A stretch of 64,000 bases of DNA. Source: Rhizobiaceae bacterium. GTDB taxonomy: Bacteria; Pseudomonadota; Alphaproteobacteria; Rhizobiales; Rhizobiaceae. Positions 8,899 through 17,657 of the stretch are shown piece after piece. The translations under genes were made by a program, and so were the position numbers. The stretch lies in the NCBI GenBank assembly GCA_029212415.1, contig JARGOF010000011.1:1-64000 (forward strand), in the 5' to 3' direction. Every line of letters begins with the position of its first letter. Position 1 is the first letter of the stretch. A model generated the notes under the pieces. It had not been told where the DNA came from. It searched no databases and saw only the letters and a list, made by a program, of their open reading frames with translations.

Positions 8899-9361
8899 TG
8901 TACCTTCACCGTGGATCAGCAGCGATACCAAGATGTTTCATCCCCGCCTTGCAGACAATCAGGATGCAAGCGGGATGCTTCGCTGCTTAGGGCTCTGGCT
9001 TGAACCATTCATCCGGCTTGGATAAAAGCGAGATTATTCAGGCACCGTGAAACCAGCGTGAATCCGTTTCGCGGGATGCTTTTCACGCCGCATTTCAGGC
9101 GAGGCGGTTCGCAAAAATTGGCAGCTTTGATGGCGGACAATGAAGTCGCTGGAGGCCGTGTGCACTTCATTGCCAGTGTAGGCAATTCGCTGTGAAGGTT
9201 AGTTGGCTTGTTCGACGCTCGCGTGGGATCTGGCCCATCGCGGAGCGCAATGGGCCTTGCAATTGGCCTCAAGCGCTTGGGCCAAACAAACGGAGGTATG
9301 ACCGGATCAGCAACCAATGGGTTTTGCTGGTTCAGCCTTTGATCAGGCAATATCCAAACCG
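8899..9361. other. Gene-free stretch with one hairpin
   Basis: No convincing gene is seen here; a 113-codon minus-strand frame lacks a ribosome-binding site and any recognisable motif. A hairpin with 7-base arms at 9232-9238 and 9250-9256 (GGCCCAT/ATGGGCC), plus a small inner stem, is the only notable structure. It lacks a T run, so it could be a terminator for the DUF3237 gene or simply a DNA palindrome. The right part probably holds the 3' untranslated region of the DUF3237 gene. The left part holds the promoter of the NlpC-like gene. Confidence 0.4.
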
Positions 9362-9826
9362 TCAGCGGACCAGATAGAAATCCAGAATGACGCTTGCCTT
9401 CTCGCGCGCGCCTGTCCCTAAAAATATCATGTTGTTTATCCAGGCATACCGCGGATCACCCGTTTCGAAGCGCGCCATGCTGCGCATGTAATAGTCTTCC
9501 GGCGCGCAGGGCTCACCTGCTGCCAATCGCTTGATCACATCTTCGGGCCCGTGTCTGTGGCCAAAATTGATGACCTCGATCAGCGCGCCGTCGTCGGTTT
9601 CAATGGGATAGCGAGCGTCCAGCTGGGCAAGCCCTGATGCAAAGATGGTTTGCCAGTCGGCGCCCACATTGACGACTTTCCCCGACAGATAGGGCCCCGA
9701 AACCTTGCCGCCAAGGATCGGGATGATGCGTCGTTTCCCGGCACGCCCTTCACCCAATTCGCGGATGGGTCCAAGTTCGACGATCACATTGCAGAAAAGT
9801 TCAAGTGTGGGTTCTGGAAGCTGCAT
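9362..9826 (-). CDS. DUF3237 / UPF0311 family protein
   Basis: The 154-residue protein has the hallmarks of the small DUF3237 beta-barrel family. These are an ELGPIRELGEGRAGKRRIIPI segment near residues 16-36, GGKVSGPYLSGKVVNVGADW, an RYPIETDDGALIEVINFG strand pair, and a C-terminal WINNMIFLGTGAR. Family length is about 150 residues, so it looks complete. The biochemical role of the family is not established. The ATG has GAGG seven bases upstream. It is transcribed in the same direction as the GlxA-like regulator gene 90 bases upstream and may be its partner, but no functional link is known. Confidence 0.85.
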   Translation of the reverse strand: MQLPEPTLELFCNVIVELGPIRELGEGRAGKRRIIPILGGKVSGPYLSGKVVNVGADWQTIFASGLAQLDARYPIETDDGALIEVINFGHRHGPEDVIKRLAAGEPCAPEDYYMRSMARFETGDPRYAWINNMIFLGTGAREKASVILDFYLVR

Positions 9827-9916
9827 TCCGGGTCCTCTGGTTGTATTCGCGTGCTGGGCACTGACATTCTTATCGGAAAGGTGAAGATCAGGTATGGCGT
9901 GCTTTGGGTTGGTGCG

Positions 9917-10960
9917 TCAATTCCTGTAGGCCCCGGGAGCCGGAACCCTTTGCCGGCGATAGGCGGATGCCGTCATGCCGACCTGTTTGCGAAACAGACG
10001 GCGAAAACTCGAGCCTTCCGCATAGCCGACCTCCAGGGCAATATCATCGATTGGCATATCGGTGGCTTCCAGCATCTGCTTTGCCTCTTCGATGCGCAAT
10101 GTCTGCAGGTATTCCACTGGCGATTGCCCGGTGGCGCGGCGGAAACGACGCAGGAAACTGCGTTCGGAGCGGCCGCTGCGCTCAGCCATTGTGGCCACCG
10201 GATTGGCAGACTTGTAATTGTCAGCCAGCCAGATTTGCGCGTCTGCCACCAGACGGTCTTCGTGCTGTCGCCCGGCCATCAGGGAGCCGTAATGCAATTG
10301 GCCGTCATTGTGGGTTTGCAACAGATAGACCCGGGCAATGCGGCGGGCTTCTTCCGGATCGACAAAATGCTCGATCAGGTACAGCAGCAGATCGGCCCAG
10401 GCCGATGCCCCGCCTGCGGTGATGACCCGGTGGCCCTCGCCTGAAGGCACCAATATGCGTTCGCGTCGCAATTTGACCTTGGGATAACGCTGTCTGAACG
10501 TATCGAAGTAGCCCCAATGGGTTGTGGCGTCTGTATCGTCCAGCAAACCGGCCTCGGCCAGCAGAATTGCGCCCGAGCAGACGGATGCCACCGTCGCGCC
10601 GTGACTGTGGGCAGAGCGGACCCATTGTGCATAAAGGCCAAAATCATTGGGTGGCGGGCCGGTGGGATCGATATGGAAATCCGTGATGATGATCAGGTCG
10701 GGATGCGGGCAATCGTCAAGCCCGCCATCGGGAACGATCATGCGCCCGTTCGGATCGTGATAGGCTTCGCCATCGACGGAAAGCAATCGGGGATGAAAGG
10801 CCGGTGGGCGCGCTGGGTGACCATGCAGCATCTGCCAGTCACGCCCCACCGAGGCAAGCACATCCAATATGCTGAAGGTCACCGAAGCGCTGGCACAGGA
10901 AAGACCCAACACGACAGTTTCGATCGCCTTATTGCTGTTGTCCGAACCGTGGTCTGGCAT
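9917..10960 (-). CDS. GlxA family AraC-type transcriptional regulator with DJ-1/PfpI-like domain
   Basis: From the ATG at 10960 the protein has 347 residues. The N-terminal two thirds are a DJ-1/PfpI (class I amidotransferase-like) domain, with VVLGL at the first strand and the nucleophile-elbow-like ATVASVCSGAILLAEAGLL. The C-terminal 100 residues are an AraC double helix-turn-helix domain (MAERSGRSERSFLRRFRRAT, then IALEVGYAEGSSFRRLFRKQ). This is the GlxA/CdhR-type arrangement, in which the N-terminal domain senses a small molecule. The frame stays open to 11182, but the extra residues do not resemble the family, so I prefer 10960. It is divergent from the gluzincin gene across about 270 bases and could regulate it; that is inference. 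Confidence 0.88.
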   Translation of the reverse strand: MPDHGSDNSNKAIETVVLGLSCASASVTFSILDVLASVGRDWQMLHGHPARPPAFHPRLLSVDGEAYHDPNGRMIVPDGGLDDCPHPDLIIITDFHIDPTGPPPNDFGLYAQWVRSAHSHGATVASVCSGAILLAEAGLLDDTDATTHWGYFDTFRQRYPKVKLRRERILVPSGEGHRVITAGGASAWADLLLYLIEHFVDPEEARRIARVYLLQTHNDGQLHYGSLMAGRQHEDRLVADAQIWLADNYKSANPVATMAERSGRSERSFLRRFRRATGQSPVEYLQTLRIEEAKQMLEATDMPIDDIALEVGYAEGSSFRRLFRKQVGMTASAYRRQRVPAPGAYRN

Positions 10961-11233
10961 GAATAGCCCGATAGGAACCGTTGTTTTATGCACGCTTCCT
11001 ATCACATTTTCCGCGGGCCGTCCAAAATGCGGGCGTTGATGTTTCCAGCGCTTGTAGCGGACATGTCGATAGAAAACCGGTTGCTCGCGGGTGTCGTGAG
11101 AAGGATCACCCGCCGGGCAAGCCGCTTCGGCCTCATGGTTCGCAGATGATTTCAGGTTGTTTTCCGGGTGTTTATACGGCATCCTATGCGTGTGAAGACG
11201 GTCGTGGTTGAAACAATCATTGAGGGCTTCTTT

Positions 11234-13411
11234 ATGACTGCGAATACGTTTGGTTCACATTTTGATCTGAATTTGACGCGCCGGCTTCGGGTGTACTCGG
11301 TCGACCCCAGCCTTGCCTCGCGCATCAGTACACGCGAAATCAATGAAATCACCATCGATATTCCATGGGAATCCTATCTCGGCGGCAAAGCCGTCTCAGC
11401 CAGTTCCACCCACGCCGATATCGAGGCGCTTTCACATGAGGATGTCAAGGAGCGTAAAAGCTCCCTCAAGCCTGGCCCTGTTGGCGAATATGTCGAGGTG
11501 ATCGACTATGATCCGGCCAGTTCGGTGTTTTACGTACCGGTTGATCTCAATGATCCACGCCTGCTGGCAAGCGACGGATTGGCGCCTTCAGAGGCCGACC
11601 CGCAATTTCATCAGCAAATGGTCTATGCGGTGACCATGGCCACCATCCACCGCTTTGTTCAGGCTTTTGGCAGGCCGATCTTCTGGTCCAATCACATTGT
11701 CATCGGTGACAAATATGTGGCGCAATTTGTGCGGCGGCTGCGGATCTATCCGCATGCCCTCAGAGCGCGCAATGCCTATTACAGTCCGGCCAAGAAATCC
11801 TTGCTCTTCGGCTATTTCCCGGTGACGGCCAAAGACAGCGAGAACACGCCGGGCACGACGGTGTTTACCTGCCTGTCGCATGATATTATCGCCCACGAGG
11901 TGACACACGCGCTGCTGGACGGAATTCATCCGCGCTTCAATGAGCCAAGCAACCCGGATGTCCATGCCTTCCATGAAGCCTTCGCCGATCTGGTGGCGCT
12001 GTTTCAGCGTTTTTCCTATGCGGGAATTCTCGAGCGGGAAATTGCCAATACGCGGGGCGACCTTTCCAGCGAAACCATGCTTGCACAATTGGCCGGACAA
12101 TTTGGGCGTGCCACCGGGCATGGTTCGTCGCTGCGTGATGCGCTGGGGCAATGCGATCGGCAAACTGGCCAATGGAAAATTCGCGAGCCCGATCCTTTTG
12201 CACTCGACCGGGAAACCGAGCCGCACAAACGCGGATCCTATCTTGTGGCTGCGGTTTTCAAGGCTTTCAACCTGGTCTATGCCGAACGGGTGGACGACCT
12301 TTTTCGCATTTCAACGCAGGGCACCGGTGTCCTGCCGGATGGCGACATCCATCCCGATCTGGTCAACCGCCTGGCCCGAGAAGCGCGCGAAACTGCGGCG
12401 CATATTTTGCGCATGTGCATTCGTGCAATCGATTATTGTCCGCCTGTCGACATAACCTTCGGCGATTTTCTGCGCGCCATCATCACCGCCGATCTGGACA
12501 TCAATCCGGTCGATGAATGCGGTTATCGTGTAGCCTTTGTTGAAAGCTTTCGTGCCTGGGGTATCTACCCGCACGGCACCAGGAGCATGTCCATTGAAAG
12601 TCTGCGCTGGCCTGGGTTTGCCGAAGCCTTTGCGCGGGCAAAGGCGCTCGCCGACAATGAGGCGGTTCATGCCGAATCCATTCAGGTGGTGGGCACCAAG
12701 GGGCGGATGATGGCGCAGCAAAGCCTTGACGGTTTTCTGGACGCCGGTCCCGACGGCAGCGGGACCGATGAAATGCTGCTGCGTGATGTCAGCCGAACCA
12801 AACGCAAGTCTTTCGAGGCGCTGGATCTGCGGCAGGACCGCTTTGATCTGTGGAAGCAGATGAAAGCCAATGGATACTTCATCTGGCGCTGGCTGATGCA
12901 GGACAATGAACGCGAGGTCGTCGGCACGCTGGGTCTGGTCATTGACGACCACAAGGCGCCCGCCACGGTCTATCGCAACAGGAAAAACGAACCGACGATC
13001 GAAGTGCATTCGGTGCGCCCGATCGTTCTCAAGACGGATGAATTCGGCGAGCAGAATTTCCTTGTTGTCGAGGTTCTTCAGCGCAGAAGAGGCTATCTGG
13101 ATCCTGAAAAGCAAAAGAAGATGGATCGCACGAGAAAGCCTCTGTCACGCGATGAGCATGGCGATTTTACCTATCGGGCCGGCTGTACCTTTCTGATCAA
13201 CCCGGAAAACAAGGAAATCCGCTGGGTCATGAGGACGGCCGGCACCATTGTCGCCGACAGTGAACTGGAGCGCATGCGACGCTATCTGACCGGCGACAAT
13301 CTGCCCAATCTCAACGAGTTCGCGATCACCAGTCCGGCAACCATGGGGCTGGCATCCACGACCATGCGCGATGAACCTTTTGCCCTCCTGCACGACCAGC
13401 ATGAGGATTAA
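11234..13411 (+). CDS. Stand-alone thermolysin-like gluzincin protease (module 2)
   Basis: The ATG at 11234 is preceded by GAGG nine bases upstream and gives 725 residues; the frame is also open from 11168. The protein matches the C-terminal half of the S8-gluzincin fusion along its whole length, starting at RRLRVY (16-21). It has HEVTH at 221-225 (zinc ligands H221 and H225, catalytic E222). HEAFADLVALF follows, with Glu248 and Asp252 as likely equivalents of the third ligand and structural Asp of M4 peptidases. No signal peptide or propeptide typical of secreted thermolysins is visible. The C-terminus ends with DEPFALLHDQHED, close to the EPFALVHRGHGEDAL tail of the fusion. The stop is five bases before the start of the MBL gene. 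Confidence 0.88.
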   Translation: MTANTFGSHFDLNLTRRLRVYSVDPSLASRISTREINEITIDIPWESYLGGKAVSASSTHADIEALSHEDVKERKSSLKPGPVGEYVEVIDYDPASSVFYVPVDLNDPRLLASDGLAPSEADPQFHQQMVYAVTMATIHRFVQAFGRPIFWSNHIVIGDKYVAQFVRRLRIYPHALRARNAYYSPAKKSLLFGYFPVTAKDSENTPGTTVFTCLSHDIIAHEVTHALLDGIHPRFNEPSNPDVHAFHEAFADLVALFQRFSYAGILEREIANTRGDLSSETMLAQLAGQFGRATGHGSSLRDALGQCDRQTGQWKIREPDPFALDRETEPHKRGSYLVAAVFKAFNLVYAERVDDLFRISTQGTGVLPDGDIHPDLVNRLAREARETAAHILRMCIRAIDYCPPVDITFGDFLRAIITADLDINPVDECGYRVAFVESFRAWGIYPHGTRSMSIESLRWPGFAEAFARAKALADNEAVHAESIQVVGTKGRMMAQQSLDGFLDAGPDGSGTDEMLLRDVSRTKRKSFEALDLRQDRFDLWKQMKANGYFIWRWLMQDNEREVVGTLGLVIDDHKAPATVYRNRKNEPTIEVHSVRPIVLKTDEFGEQNFLVVEVLQRRRGYLDPEKQKKMDRTRKPLSRDEHGDFTYRAGCTFLINPENKEIRWVMRTAGTIVADSELERMRRYLTGDNLPNLNEFAITSPATMGLASTTMRDEPFALLHDQHED

Positions 13412-13416
13412 GACCA

Positions 13417-15015
13417 ATGCCCTTGATGACAGCCCCAAAATCAGGCGCCAGGATCAGAATGTACCGTCAGGGACATGGCGATTGTTTTCTATTGGCTTTT
13501 CCGCGTGAAGGCGGTGGAAAGCCGGTCTATATGCTGATCGACTGCGGTTACAAGCCGGGATCGCAAATTACCAGAAAAGGCAAGAAGGTTGATGCCAATC
13601 GCATCGTCAAGGACATTGCCGCTGCGACCGGCAAGAAGATCGATATCGTGGTGATTACCCACGAGCATCAGGATCATGTCAACGCTCTGGGCAAGTTCAA
13701 GGATTTCGAATTCGCCGAGGCCTGGTTTGCCTGGACCGAGGATCCGCATGATGAATATGCGCAGGAATTGCGCAAACGGCACAAGGATCAGCTTCTCGGG
13801 CTGCTGGGTGCGCGCCGCGCCCTGAAGCTGGCCGCAGATGGAAACGCCGGTGCATCGGATGCCCTCGAGCGGATCGACGAATTGCTGGCACTGGAACTGG
13901 GCAATGACGACGATGACGCAGACGATGCCGATAATGCCATCCTCTCCAGCCTGAATATTCCGGCGGTTTTCGGAGCGGCCTCCGATCCACTCAAGTCAAA
14001 AAACAAAAAGGCCATGTCCCTGATCAAGAAACGTGCGGGAAACCGGCTGCGTTTCATCAATCCACACGAAAAAGTCCTGTCGTTGGGAGAGGCGGCAGGT
14101 ATCCGTGTCTTTCCGCTGGGTCCGCCCAGAAATGTGGATCTTCTGTCCGATGAAGACCCCAAGGGCAGCGAGGGGTTTCCAGGTCACGGCATGGCGACAT
14201 CGCTTTCCTTTTTTGCCGCCGGTGCAAACCGCGCCAATGGCGCTGCGGGCAGGGCGGCAAGCGTGATTGCCGGTAAGGAACAGCCGGAGGCCGAAATGCC
14301 CTTCGACCCAACATTCAGCCTGCCGAAGGATACGGCTCTGGAGCCCTTGAAGCATGACGGATTTTTCAGCCGCAACTATGGTGAAGGCGAGACGGGCAAT
14401 CCGGATGATGATTTCGAAGCGCCTGCCGCTGCTTCCTGGAGACGCATCGATGAAGAATGGCTCTATTCGGCGGAAACCTTTGCGCTCAAACTGAATCGCG
14501 GCATCAACAACACCAGCCTCGTTCTGGCCATTGAATTGACGAAAACCGGCAAGGTGCTTCTGTTCGCCGGTGATGCCCAGCTCGGCAATTGGAAGTCATG
14601 GGATGATGATGTGTTTGTCGTCGACGGCAAGACGCAGACTGCCAGGGATATTCTGGGCCGCACCGTCGTCTACAAGGTTGGCCACCACGGCAGTCACAAT
14701 GCAACGCTCAAAGGCAGCGCGGAGGACGCCTATCCAAACCTTGGCTGGATGGGGCGAGGGCCCTATGAAGCGGAATTCACCGCCTTTATCACCGCGCACA
14801 ATCGTTGGGCGCTTGACAAGGCACGCTGGAATCATCCGCTTCCTCCCATCAAGAAGGAACTCATCAAAAAGGCTCGGGGCCGCGTATTCCAGACGGATGA
14901 AGACGCGCCTGAAAAACCTGACAACGTGTCCCAGTCCGACTGGGACGGCTTCATGAACGATGAGCGGGTCAAATGCACCGATCTCTACTTTGAATTGACT
15001 GTGCTGGACGATTAG
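13417..15015 (+). CDS. ComEC-like metallo-beta-lactamase fold hydrolase (module 2)
   Basis: The 532-residue protein is a paralogue of the one at 2102-3607. Shared landmarks are RIRMYRQGHGDC at the start, THEHQDH at 81-87 (H82, H84, D86, H87), AWFAWTEDPHDEY after it, LLFAGDAQLGNW, and KVGHHGSHNATLKG with the HHGSH core at 423-427. An acidic stretch (DDDDADDADN, about residues 166-176) and a long insert lie between the zinc-binding halves. It has no export signal. It starts five bases after the protease stop, and the patatin gene starts 26 bases after its end, so the three genes form one operon. The substrate is unknown; ComEC-type MBL domains are linked to nucleic acid degradation. Confidence 0.9.
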   Translation: MPLMTAPKSGARIRMYRQGHGDCFLLAFPREGGGKPVYMLIDCGYKPGSQITRKGKKVDANRIVKDIAAATGKKIDIVVITHEHQDHVNALGKFKDFEFAEAWFAWTEDPHDEYAQELRKRHKDQLLGLLGARRALKLAADGNAGASDALERIDELLALELGNDDDDADDADNAILSSLNIPAVFGAASDPLKSKNKKAMSLIKKRAGNRLRFINPHEKVLSLGEAAGIRVFPLGPPRNVDLLSDEDPKGSEGFPGHGMATSLSFFAAGANRANGAAGRAASVIAGKEQPEAEMPFDPTFSLPKDTALEPLKHDGFFSRNYGEGETGNPDDDFEAPAAASWRRIDEEWLYSAETFALKLNRGINNTSLVLAIELTKTGKVLLFAGDAQLGNWKSWDDDVFVVDGKTQTARDILGRTVVYKVGHHGSHNATLKGSAEDAYPNLGWMGRGPYEAEFTAFITAHNRWALDKARWNHPLPPIKKELIKKARGRVFQTDEDAPEKPDNVSQSDWDGFMNDERVKCTDLYFELTVLDD

Positions 15016-15041
15016 GTCCCTGCCTGCAAAGGAGAAACGCG

Positions 15042-16052
15042 ATGTCTGTCAAAATCAACGGTGAGGACAAACGCCTTGGACTGGCGCTTTCCGGCGGCGG
15101 CTTTCGTGCCGCCGCCTATCATCTGGGTGTTTTCAAGAAACTCGATGAGCTGAAACTCCTGGGCAAGATTGACCTGCTTTCCTGTGTCAGCGGTGGCAGC
15201 ATTGCGGGCGCCTTTCTGTGCGCCAACTGGGGCAAGGACGACACCCTCGAGCGGCTGGAAACCTATCTTCGCACCAAATCGATTGCCGTGTCATCCGTGC
15301 TCGGCGGTTTGCTGAGCCCCTTTTCTTCACGGCTGGATGAACTGGCCAAGACCTATGACCGCGACCTTTTCGGCAAAAAGAAACTGTCCACTTTGAAAAA
15401 GGGGCCGCGCATCTATCTGAACGCCACCAATCTGGCGACCGGCAATATGTTTTTTTTCGTGGCCGGCGGCAATGGCGCCACGGAACTGGGGGAACATGAA
15501 CTGGGACAGGCGGATGGCTCGAAGATCAGGATCAGTGCCGCGGTGGCCGCTTCATCGGCATTCCCGCCCGTCTTCCCGCCGTTGCGACTGGAGGAGGGCG
15601 ACTTTCCCAGCGATCAGGTGGACTATGTCACGCTGACCGATGGCGGTGTCTATGACAATCTCGGCGTCAATCCGCTGATGCGGGTCAAACGCAACAATCT
15701 GGACTACGCGCTGGTCAGCGACGGCGGCAAGCCCTTTGCCAATAATCCGGACCCAACGGAATCCGGCTCCATTGTCCTGAAAGAAGCCATCAACATCCTG
15801 ATGGAACAGGTGCGCGGATTGCAATTCGAGCGTCTCAGCCTCGGGCACAAGGCCGGGCAGGGACCCAAGCCCCTGTGGTTCTCGATTGACAGCGCCGAGG
15901 GAGAACTGCATCCGGGCGACGCACATTTCGCCTCGCTGATCGGCACCAACCTGACCCGTCTTTCATCCATCGAAATGGATGTACTGATGCGCCATGCCGG
16001 GGCGCTGTGTCAGGCGCGGATCGAGAAATATGCGCCTGAATTAATAGCGTAG
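15042..16052 (+). CDS. Patatin-like phospholipase
   Basis: The 336-residue protein has the complete patatin catalytic set. An oxyanion loop LSGGGFRAAAYHLG lies at residues 16-29, the nucleophile Ser53 is in CVSGGSIAG, and the dyad aspartate Asp200 is in LTDGGVYDNLGV. Such enzymes hydrolyse acyl esters of membrane phospholipids. There is no signal peptide, which fits a cytosolic enzyme acting on the inner membrane from inside, as patatin effectors of bacterial immunity do. The ATG has GGAG at a good distance. It is the third gene of the gluzincin/MBL operon. In context it is a candidate toxic effector, but a housekeeping lipase is not excluded. Confidence 0.9.
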   Translation: MSVKINGEDKRLGLALSGGGFRAAAYHLGVFKKLDELKLLGKIDLLSCVSGGSIAGAFLCANWGKDDTLERLETYLRTKSIAVSSVLGGLLSPFSSRLDELAKTYDRDLFGKKKLSTLKKGPRIYLNATNLATGNMFFFVAGGNGATELGEHELGQADGSKIRISAAVAASSAFPPVFPPLRLEEGDFPSDQVDYVTLTDGGVYDNLGVNPLMRVKRNNLDYALVSDGGKPFANNPDPTESGSIVLKEAINILMEQVRGLQFERLSLGHKAGQGPKPLWFSIDSAEGELHPGDAHFASLIGTNLTRLSSIEMDVLMRHAGALCQARIEKYAPELIA

Positions 16053-16068
16053 AACGCTTATGGATAGT

Positions 16069-16092
16069 CCACATTGCATTTTGACAATGTGG
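16069..16092. terminator. Bidirectional terminator between convergent genes
   Basis: Perfect 8-base arms lie at 16069-16076 (CCACATTG) and 16085-16092 (CAATGTGG) with an 8-base T-rich loop and TTT on the plus side. It sits in the 41-base gap between the patatin gene and the convergent barrel-protein gene, where a shared terminator is expected. Confidence 0.7.
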
Positions 16093-16093
16093 T

Positions 16094-17518
16094 TTAGTCA
16101 CCATAACTCAGAGCACTATCGGCCATACGCGTCGGCAGCAGGTGCGACCGGAATGTGTCGTGACGATGCCGGTCTTTGAGTGTTTCCGAACCGCCGAAAT
16201 AGAACCGGATGCCACCATAGGCGCGGTAAAAATCCCGATCACCAAATGCCCCTTCTGCAAACAGGGACAGTCCCGGCAGAGCCGCAAAGCCCGGCCTGTA
16301 TTCCACGCCGACCCGACCGATGAAATCATGATCCGGATTCGTTTCGGCGCCACTCGTCAGCAAGAGGTCATCGTTCAGGTACCATTCGAAATCCAGTCGT
16401 CCCATGAAACCATCATTTCCCTGGCCCTCGGAAAACTGGTAACCGGTCAGACCTGAGAATGTCACCTGTTCCAGATAGTATTCGCCTTCCGCTGCAATCA
16501 AACCGGTTCCATTTGAATCTCCGAACAGATTGCCGGATTCTGTTTGCACAAAACCGGCAGCGAAACCGAGCAGGCCCATGTCGGGATTGCGCCAGAATAC
16601 ATGCAGCGCGCCGCCTCCGAAAAAGTCGCCGTCATGCGCGCCCAATGTTCCATCCAGGCGGGCGCCATATCGCTCCCCCAACGGCATGGTAAAGGCACCT
16701 TCCGTAACAAAGGTTCCCTCGTCATCCAGAACGCCGCCCATGATTGCCATTTCGGCATTGGGAGCGGAAACGGCCGGTTTGCTATTGGCCGCGTCGTCTG
16801 CGTGAGCCGCTGCGACCGTGCCGAAGCCGAGAAAAGCGGCAACAGCTGACACATTGGCCTTCTTCGCAATATGGTCCAGAATGCCGCGACCAGCCAGCAG
16901 CGACCGATTGTCAATGGGTGTGGCGTCGAAGCCCGGGTCGGAAAAGCAGACCCGAACCTTGGAAATGAAATCGGTTGCGTCCCTGTCGCAGGTTCCCCGC
17001 AGAATGGTCCGGATCAGCGGCTCGGACACCAGCATGTGCGGGTGCCCGGATGATGCATCTTTCGGAAAACGATCACGATCAAGGACCGTGAATAAAGTCC
17101 CCGTCCGGCTGTCCCAGAGCAGTTTTTTGACACTATGGCCAAAAACACGCCGCATCTCATGGGCAAACCGAACCAGTTTGCTCGCCCGGTCAAAGACCCC
17201 GGTGGGATCAAACAGAATTTCATCATGCATGAAGGGCGACACGAATGCCTCAAGGCTACGGGCGCGTTCCAGCGTGCGCACGCTGTGTCTTGTAACCTTG
17301 CAGCGGACGGATCGATTGTTGGACAACAGGTAAGAAGATAATTTCCTCGATTGCTGCCGAGACATAGCGTTGCGTGGCGCATGAATTTTCAGAATTATCT
17401 TTTTTCCGTTGGCGGACCTGTCTGCGCCAGCCAGAAAAGCGCGACCAAAATCACCACCCTTCAAAAGGCTTGAAAGTTCCTGAGAAATCCTGGCATGATT
17501 ATTGGTTGATAATGGCAA
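16094..17518 (-). CDS. Two-part protein: soluble N-terminal half, internal signal-like segment, beta-barrel-like C-terminal half
   Basis: The start is a TTG at 17518 with AGGAG seven bases upstream, giving 474 residues. Residues 1-215 are polar and match no family I know. Residues 219-240 (KKANVSAVAAFLGFGTVAAAHA) have the basic, hydrophobic and Ala-X-Ala organisation of a secretion signal, followed by DDAANSKP. The remainder (about 255-455) alternates polar and aromatic residues and ends in GGIRFYFGG. It looks like an 8- to 12-strand outer-membrane barrel or a beta-rich domain. A signal-like segment in the middle of a protein is odd. No alternative ATG lies just before it. Possibly the N-terminal half stays in the cytoplasm, or an internal GTG start is used. 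Function unknown. Confidence 0.7.
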   Translation of the reverse strand: MPLSTNNHARISQELSSLLKGGDFGRAFLAGADRSANGKKIILKIHAPRNAMSRQQSRKLSSYLLSNNRSVRCKVTRHSVRTLERARSLEAFVSPFMHDEILFDPTGVFDRASKLVRFAHEMRRVFGHSVKKLLWDSRTGTLFTVLDRDRFPKDASSGHPHMLVSEPLIRTILRGTCDRDATDFISKVRVCFSDPGFDATPIDNRSLLAGRGILDHIAKKANVSAVAAFLGFGTVAAAHADDAANSKPAVSAPNAEMAIMGGVLDDEGTFVTEGAFTMPLGERYGARLDGTLGAHDGDFFGGGALHVFWRNPDMGLLGFAAGFVQTESGNLFGDSNGTGLIAAEGEYYLEQVTFSGLTGYQFSEGQGNDGFMGRLDFEWYLNDDLLLTSGAETNPDHDFIGRVGVEYRPGFAALPGLSLFAEGAFGDRDFYRAYGGIRFYFGGSETLKDRHRHDTFRSHLLPTRMADSALSYGD

Positions 17519-17657
17519 ACCTGTTCTCCTCTATATATCTATATGAAAAGCCCCCTCGGCCAGTCGAAAAAAGACTGTAAGCGCTATAAATCTACACCAT
17601 GCCCACGGGGGTTTCTATAAAAATTAACCTTTTGTTAACCTTTCTCTGAGTTCTCCC

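Noticed and set aside
9009-9350. 113-codon minus-strand frame in the intergenic region
   Set aside because: No ribosome-binding site, no motif, unusual composition; kept as gene-free.
10961-11182. Longer N-terminus for the GlxA-like regulator
   Set aside because: The extra 74 residues do not resemble the DJ-1-like domain and would overlap the opposite gene's leader; the ATG at 10960 fits the family better.
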